Assembly (NCBI GenBank): GCA_030427705.1
Contig: JAUIBR010000023.1
Span: forward strand, 41,270 to 105,269
Source: a bacterium
GTDB taxonomy: Bacteria > Myxococcota_A > Bradymonadia > Bradymonadales > Bradymonadaceae
Reading direction: 5' to 3'
Length of the DNA stretch: 64,000 nucleotides
Made by a program: the position numbers and the translations under genes. Positions 61,458-64,000 of this stretch are shown here, piece by piece (within the stretch, counting starts at the first letter, position 1; each line of letters opens with the position of its first letter). Below the pieces are notes generated by a model. It did not search any database. It was not told where the DNA came from and saw only the letters and a list, made by a program, of their open reading frames with translations.

Positions 61458-62668
61458 GATGGATCGTCGCCTTTGCGTTGGTCCTCACGGGCTGCATTTC
61501 AGAGCCGACCGATTCGGTCGAGTTTGGCGAACTTTGCCTGCCCAGCTCCGGCGACTGCCCAAGCGTACAAGAGCTATCTCGCGATGCGATTGGACGAAAC
61601 CAGCTCGATTACACCATCGAAAATCAGGGAACTAGCGAGATCACCGTTCGCATGATCGCACGCATCCCGTCCTCGGATGTGGTGGACATGGACGACGCAG
61701 GAGCGGATGCCGGGGTCAGCGTAGAGGATGCCGGCGTCATTGTAGAGCGCACCCACATCGTACCGGCCGGAGAATCGCAGGGGAACCGCTGGACGCCGCA
61801 AGTTCTGGGTACCCGCGCCACGTTCGAGTTTGAAGCCCAATGCGTGGGTTGCACAGCCAAGATCGACTACGTCTTGGGAGCCGTGCCACTGGAGTGCATC
61901 CAAGATTCGGACTGCAGCAGCGGATGGTTCTGTGACGAGACCAACCGTGGTCGTTGCGTTGAATGCCGCGACGATTCCGACTGCGACATTGACCAACGAT
62001 GCGATGAGGACCGTGGGCGATGTGACCCTCCCAAGATCGACCCGGGCTGCTCCACGGTTATCGGAGGTTCCGACTTCTTGCTGTTCGGTGGACTCTTCAT
62101 GCTTGGCCTCGGTTTCCTTCGCCGTCGCAAACGGATCGCAGGGCTTGGGCTGTCGCTCCTGTTGTTGCTGCCCACAACCGACGTACATGCCGAACCGCCA
62201 GTGGCCAGCCTTTCGGTAGGTGCGGGAGCCCGATCGATGACCGGGGATGTCGGCGCAAACTCGGATGTTGGGCTGGGGTTGTACATCGCTCAGGAGTTGC
62301 GTTGGACGTACATCGGCGCCGCGATGGGATTGGACGCCAGCTACTACCTCACCGACCCTGAAGCTCCCCCGTTCTCGAACGACTTCTCGACCACAACCAT
62401 TTCAATCGGTCCGCGCGGCTACATTCCGATATCGGACTGGGAGATCGTCTTCGGAGCCGACTACGCGCGGCTGGGCGTATCCTCGAACAGTCTGATTCGA
62501 CTAACTGGAGATCGAACTGGGTTTCACGGCGTCGGGGGCATCGGCGGCGTGCGTTTCCAATGGTCGGGGCTCGAAGCTCGTGCGCAGGTCGGCTACCAAC
62601 ACATCTTCGATTTCCCTGGGGCGATTCTCACGGCAGATCTTGCGATTGCCGTCTCGACCGCATTCTGA
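61451..62668 (+). CDS. Lipoprotein / MYXO-CTERM / outer-membrane beta-barrel composite
   Basis: 405 residues. N-terminus is a lipoprotein signal (WIVAFALVLTGC) with a Cys-rich body (DSDCSSGWFCDETNRGRC). Near residue 200 comes Cys-Ser-Thr followed by a hydrophobic stretch and Arg/Lys cluster (LFGGLFMLGLGFLRRRKR), a MYXO-CTERM-like sorting tail. The frame then continues without a break through a second signal-peptide-like segment (GLGLSLLLLLPTTDVHA) into a small beta-barrel (VASLSVGAGARSMTGDVG to ADLAIAVSTAF). An internal ATG at 62099 could start the barrel alone. Either two genes fused in frame or nested starts. Confidence 0.75.
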   Translation: MVRWIVAFALVLTGCISEPTDSVEFGELCLPSSGDCPSVQELSRDAIGRNQLDYTIENQGTSEITVRMIARIPSSDVVDMDDAGADAGVSVEDAGVIVERTHIVPAGESQGNRWTPQVLGTRATFEFEAQCVGCTAKIDYVLGAVPLECIQDSDCSSGWFCDETNRGRCVECRDDSDCDIDQRCDEDRGRCDPPKIDPGCSTVIGGSDFLLFGGLFMLGLGFLRRRKRIAGLGLSLLLLLPTTDVHAEPPVASLSVGAGARSMTGDVGANSDVGLGLYIAQELRWTYIGAAMGLDASYYLTDPEAPPFSNDFSTTTISIGPRGYIPISDWEIVFGADYARLGVSSNSLIRLTGDRTGFHGVGGIGGVRFQWSGLEARAQVGYQHIFDFPGAILTADLAIAVSTAF

Positions 62669-62751
62669 GCGCACTTTAGCGCCCTTGTGCATACGGCTCA
62701 TGGGGGACACAATGCACGCTCATTTCACGTGATTTTTTTGAGGTCATCCGA

Positions 62752-63624
62752 ATGGCTAAAGCAGCGAAGGAAGCGAGCGCTCGTGTAGATATGGAGCCCA
62801 AACAGCTCGAGCAAAGTGTGCTCGAGCACCTGTTCTACACATGTGCCAAGGACTTTTCGAACGCCACATTTCACGACGTATTCAATGCGATCGCATTGGC
62901 CACCCGTGACCGCATCGTCCATCGGTGGTTGGCGACGGAACGCACCTATGAAGAGACAGACGCAAAACGTGTCTACTATCTCTCTGCCGAATTCCTGCTA
63001 GGTCGCGCACTCTCTTCAAATCTAATCAACCTCGGTTTGTATGAGCTGGCGCAGAAAACGCTCTCGAAATATGACCTCGACCTGACGCGAATCCTCGAAG
63101 AAGAGCTGGACCCAGGCCTTGGAAACGGCGGCCTAGGACGGCTTGCTGCCTGTTTCATGGATTCGCTGGCCACGCTTGCCCTGCCCGCTTATGGCTACGG
63201 TATTCGCTACGAGTTTGGGATTTTCGACCAACACATCCACGAAGGCTGGCAGGTCGAGCAAGGCGACGATTGGCTCCGTCGCGGAAACCCCTGGGAGATT
63301 CCTCGTCTCGAGAACCGCGTGCCGGTGAATTTCTACGGTCGCGTCGTGCACACTGTGGACGAGCATGGCAACCACGTTTCGCGCTGGGTGGATACAGAGC
63401 AAGTGGTTGGAATCCCATACGACATGCCAGTGATCGGCTACGGCAACAACACGGTAAACACACTGCGTTTGTGGTCGGCAAAAGCGACGCGTTCATTCAA
63501 TTTCCAAGTCTTCAATGACGGCGACTACCGACGCGCAGTCGAGGACAAAACGGCATCCGAGACCATCTCGAAGTTTCGACCCGCGGCCCGGGCTGCGTCC
63601 TGGCGCAGCGTCATATTGGTGTAG
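62752..63624 (+). CDS. glgP: Glycogen phosphorylase N-terminus, broken near 63574
   Basis: About 274 residues of authentic GlgP (YYLSAEFLLGRALSSNLINL, DPGLGNGGLGRLAACFMDSL, GYGIRYEFGIFDQ, RLWSAKATRSFN) against a family length of roughly 800. After ASETISK at about 63573 the sequence stops resembling the family (expected LYPND) and becomes unrelated, reaching an early stop at 63624. The PLP-binding and C-terminal parts are absent. GAGG precedes the ATG. Either a real truncation or an assembly break. Confidence 0.85.
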   Translation: MAKAAKEASARVDMEPKQLEQSVLEHLFYTCAKDFSNATFHDVFNAIALATRDRIVHRWLATERTYEETDAKRVYYLSAEFLLGRALSSNLINLGLYELAQKTLSKYDLDLTRILEEELDPGLGNGGLGRLAACFMDSLATLALPAYGYGIRYEFGIFDQHIHEGWQVEQGDDWLRRGNPWEIPRLENRVPVNFYGRVVHTVDEHGNHVSRWVDTEQVVGIPYDMPVIGYGNNTVNTLRLWSAKATRSFNFQVFNDGDYRRAVEDKTASETISKFRPAARAASWRSVILV

Positions 63625-64000
63625 TCAGCGCTGATCTGGTGGAGCGCCGCGCGGACGGTTTTGGCGACCCCCTGAATACACCCATGACCGCGAGAATGTC
63701 GTGCGGCACGGGGTTGCCGTCCATCAGAAGGTCGCCCTTCTCCATGCGGCGGCGCCGGTCGAGCGATATTTTGTTCTTCTTGCGACTGAGCCCGACCACG
63801 GAAACGCCGTGTTCGTCCGCCGCCGCCTCGGTCTCCCGCAAGGTCTTGCCGATGAATTCCGATCCCTCCGCGATGCGGGCCTCAGCGACGCCGCGGTTGC
63901 GGAGGGGGAAGGCGAGGTTGTCGCGCACCGTCATCGTGTCGTAGATGACCGGGAACTGGAATACCTGGGCAATGTTGCGGCGATCCGGCGGGAGGTCGGT
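63574..64000. other. Chimeric tail of unrelated sequence pieces
   Basis: The 427 bases after the GlgP break do not belong to it. Read on the minus strand they consist of at least three blocks: an ABC-transporter ATPase fragment (64000 to about 63870), a TrkA-C-like permease fragment (about 63868-63690), and an unassigned third piece (about 63690-63574). The tail looks more GC-rich than the rest. Most likely an artefact of assembly or amplification at a contig end. Confidence 0.75.
63611..64000 (-). pseudogene. Chimeric open frame: ABC ATPase piece joined to TrkA-C-like piece
   Basis: Open to the right edge and ending at TGA 63611-63613. The first part reads TDLPPDRRNIAQVFQFPVIY and DTMTVRDNLAFPLRNRGV, the switch from D-loop to Q-loop of sugar-type ABC ATPases. 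At about 63868 it continues with GSEFIGKTLRETEAAADEHG, typical of the TrkA-C domain of SLC13-type permeases, up to about 63690. No natural protein has this order. Probably two fragments joined artificially. Confidence 0.6.

Overview
The window looks like chromosome from a Gram-negative, myxobacterium-like member of the former Deltaproteobacteria (Myxococcota, possibly Bradymonadales-type). Sequence-level reasons: three proteins with the paired-cysteine AgmX/PglI tail, three tandem bactofilins, a MYXO-CTERM-like sorting motif, an Asn-rich NNV-repeat lipoprotein, many lipoboxes, two FadL-type barrels, a Hanks-type kinase, zinc-ribbon/FHA and PilZ proteins, and a REC-PATAN-roadblock module. No rRNA, insertion sequence, prophage or CRISPR array was found. 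The lineage is inferred from gene content only.

Layout. 1-8.1 kb: surface and envelope genes (a Pro/Gln-rich repeat protein cut by the left edge, a lipoprotein, an AgmX-tail protein, PilZ, Mpl, then a tightly overlapping three-gene set of a 46-residue ORF, a secreted protein and a lamin-tail lipoprotein, then a FadL-type barrel). 8.2-16.2 kb: bactofilin triplet (the last with a SAP domain) running into pyrE and a hydrolase, a zinc-ribbon/double-FHA protein, a lone type III export gate SctV, and an Asn-rich lipoprotein. 16.3-25.8 kb: a minus-strand information-processing block (kinase, rpoD, merR-like, ihfA, pheT, pheS, rplT, rpmI, infC, tRNA-Val) with hairpin terminators or attenuators. 25.9-29.6 kb: adk, dciA-like gene, DEAD-box helicase, lipoprotein. 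29.6-40.8 kb: methyltransferases, psd with a small membrane protein, a second FadL-type protein, a signalling operon (REC-PATAN-roadblock, roadblock, a histidine kinase lacking the H-box histidine), and an M61-like peptidase. 40.8-50.5 kb: a GltJ-like zinc-ribbon/GYF/AgmX protein, the lipoprotein-crcB-xseA-xseB-atoE operon, sppA, GNAT, glutaredoxin, and a GltG-like protein. 50.7-62.7 kb: a degenerate trypsin-fold protein followed by the classic tilS-ftsH-folP-cdaA-cdaR-glmM-pdxJ-nnr series, then a fused lipoprotein/barrel gene. 62.7-64 kb: the start of glycogen phosphorylase, which breaks abruptly near 63574 into a mosaic of unrelated fragments.

How the genes work together. The plus-strand run from 51.7 kb links tRNA modification, membrane proteolysis, folate, c-di-AMP synthesis (CdaA with its YbbR partner), cell-wall precursor supply (GlmM), vitamin B6 and NAD(P)HX repair, mostly through 4-bp start/stop overlaps. 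The infC-rpmI-rplT-pheS-pheT-ihfA order matches the enterobacterial arrangement, with a terminator-like hairpin at the rplT/pheS boundary. The GltJ-like, GltG-like and third AgmX-tail proteins, the bactofilins and the roadblock/REC operon suggest an envelope-spanning machine and polarity or cytoskeletal functions, but no motor (AglRQS/ExbBD) genes lie in the window.

The most unusual items are: an Shine-Dalgarno-sequestering hairpin ahead of the 46-codon ORF; a bactofilin-SAP fusion; a HARP-like domain on XseA; a kinase without its phospho-accepting His beside an intact receiver; a lipoprotein/MYXO-CTERM/beta-barrel fusion; and the chimeric right edge, which is most likely an assembly artefact.
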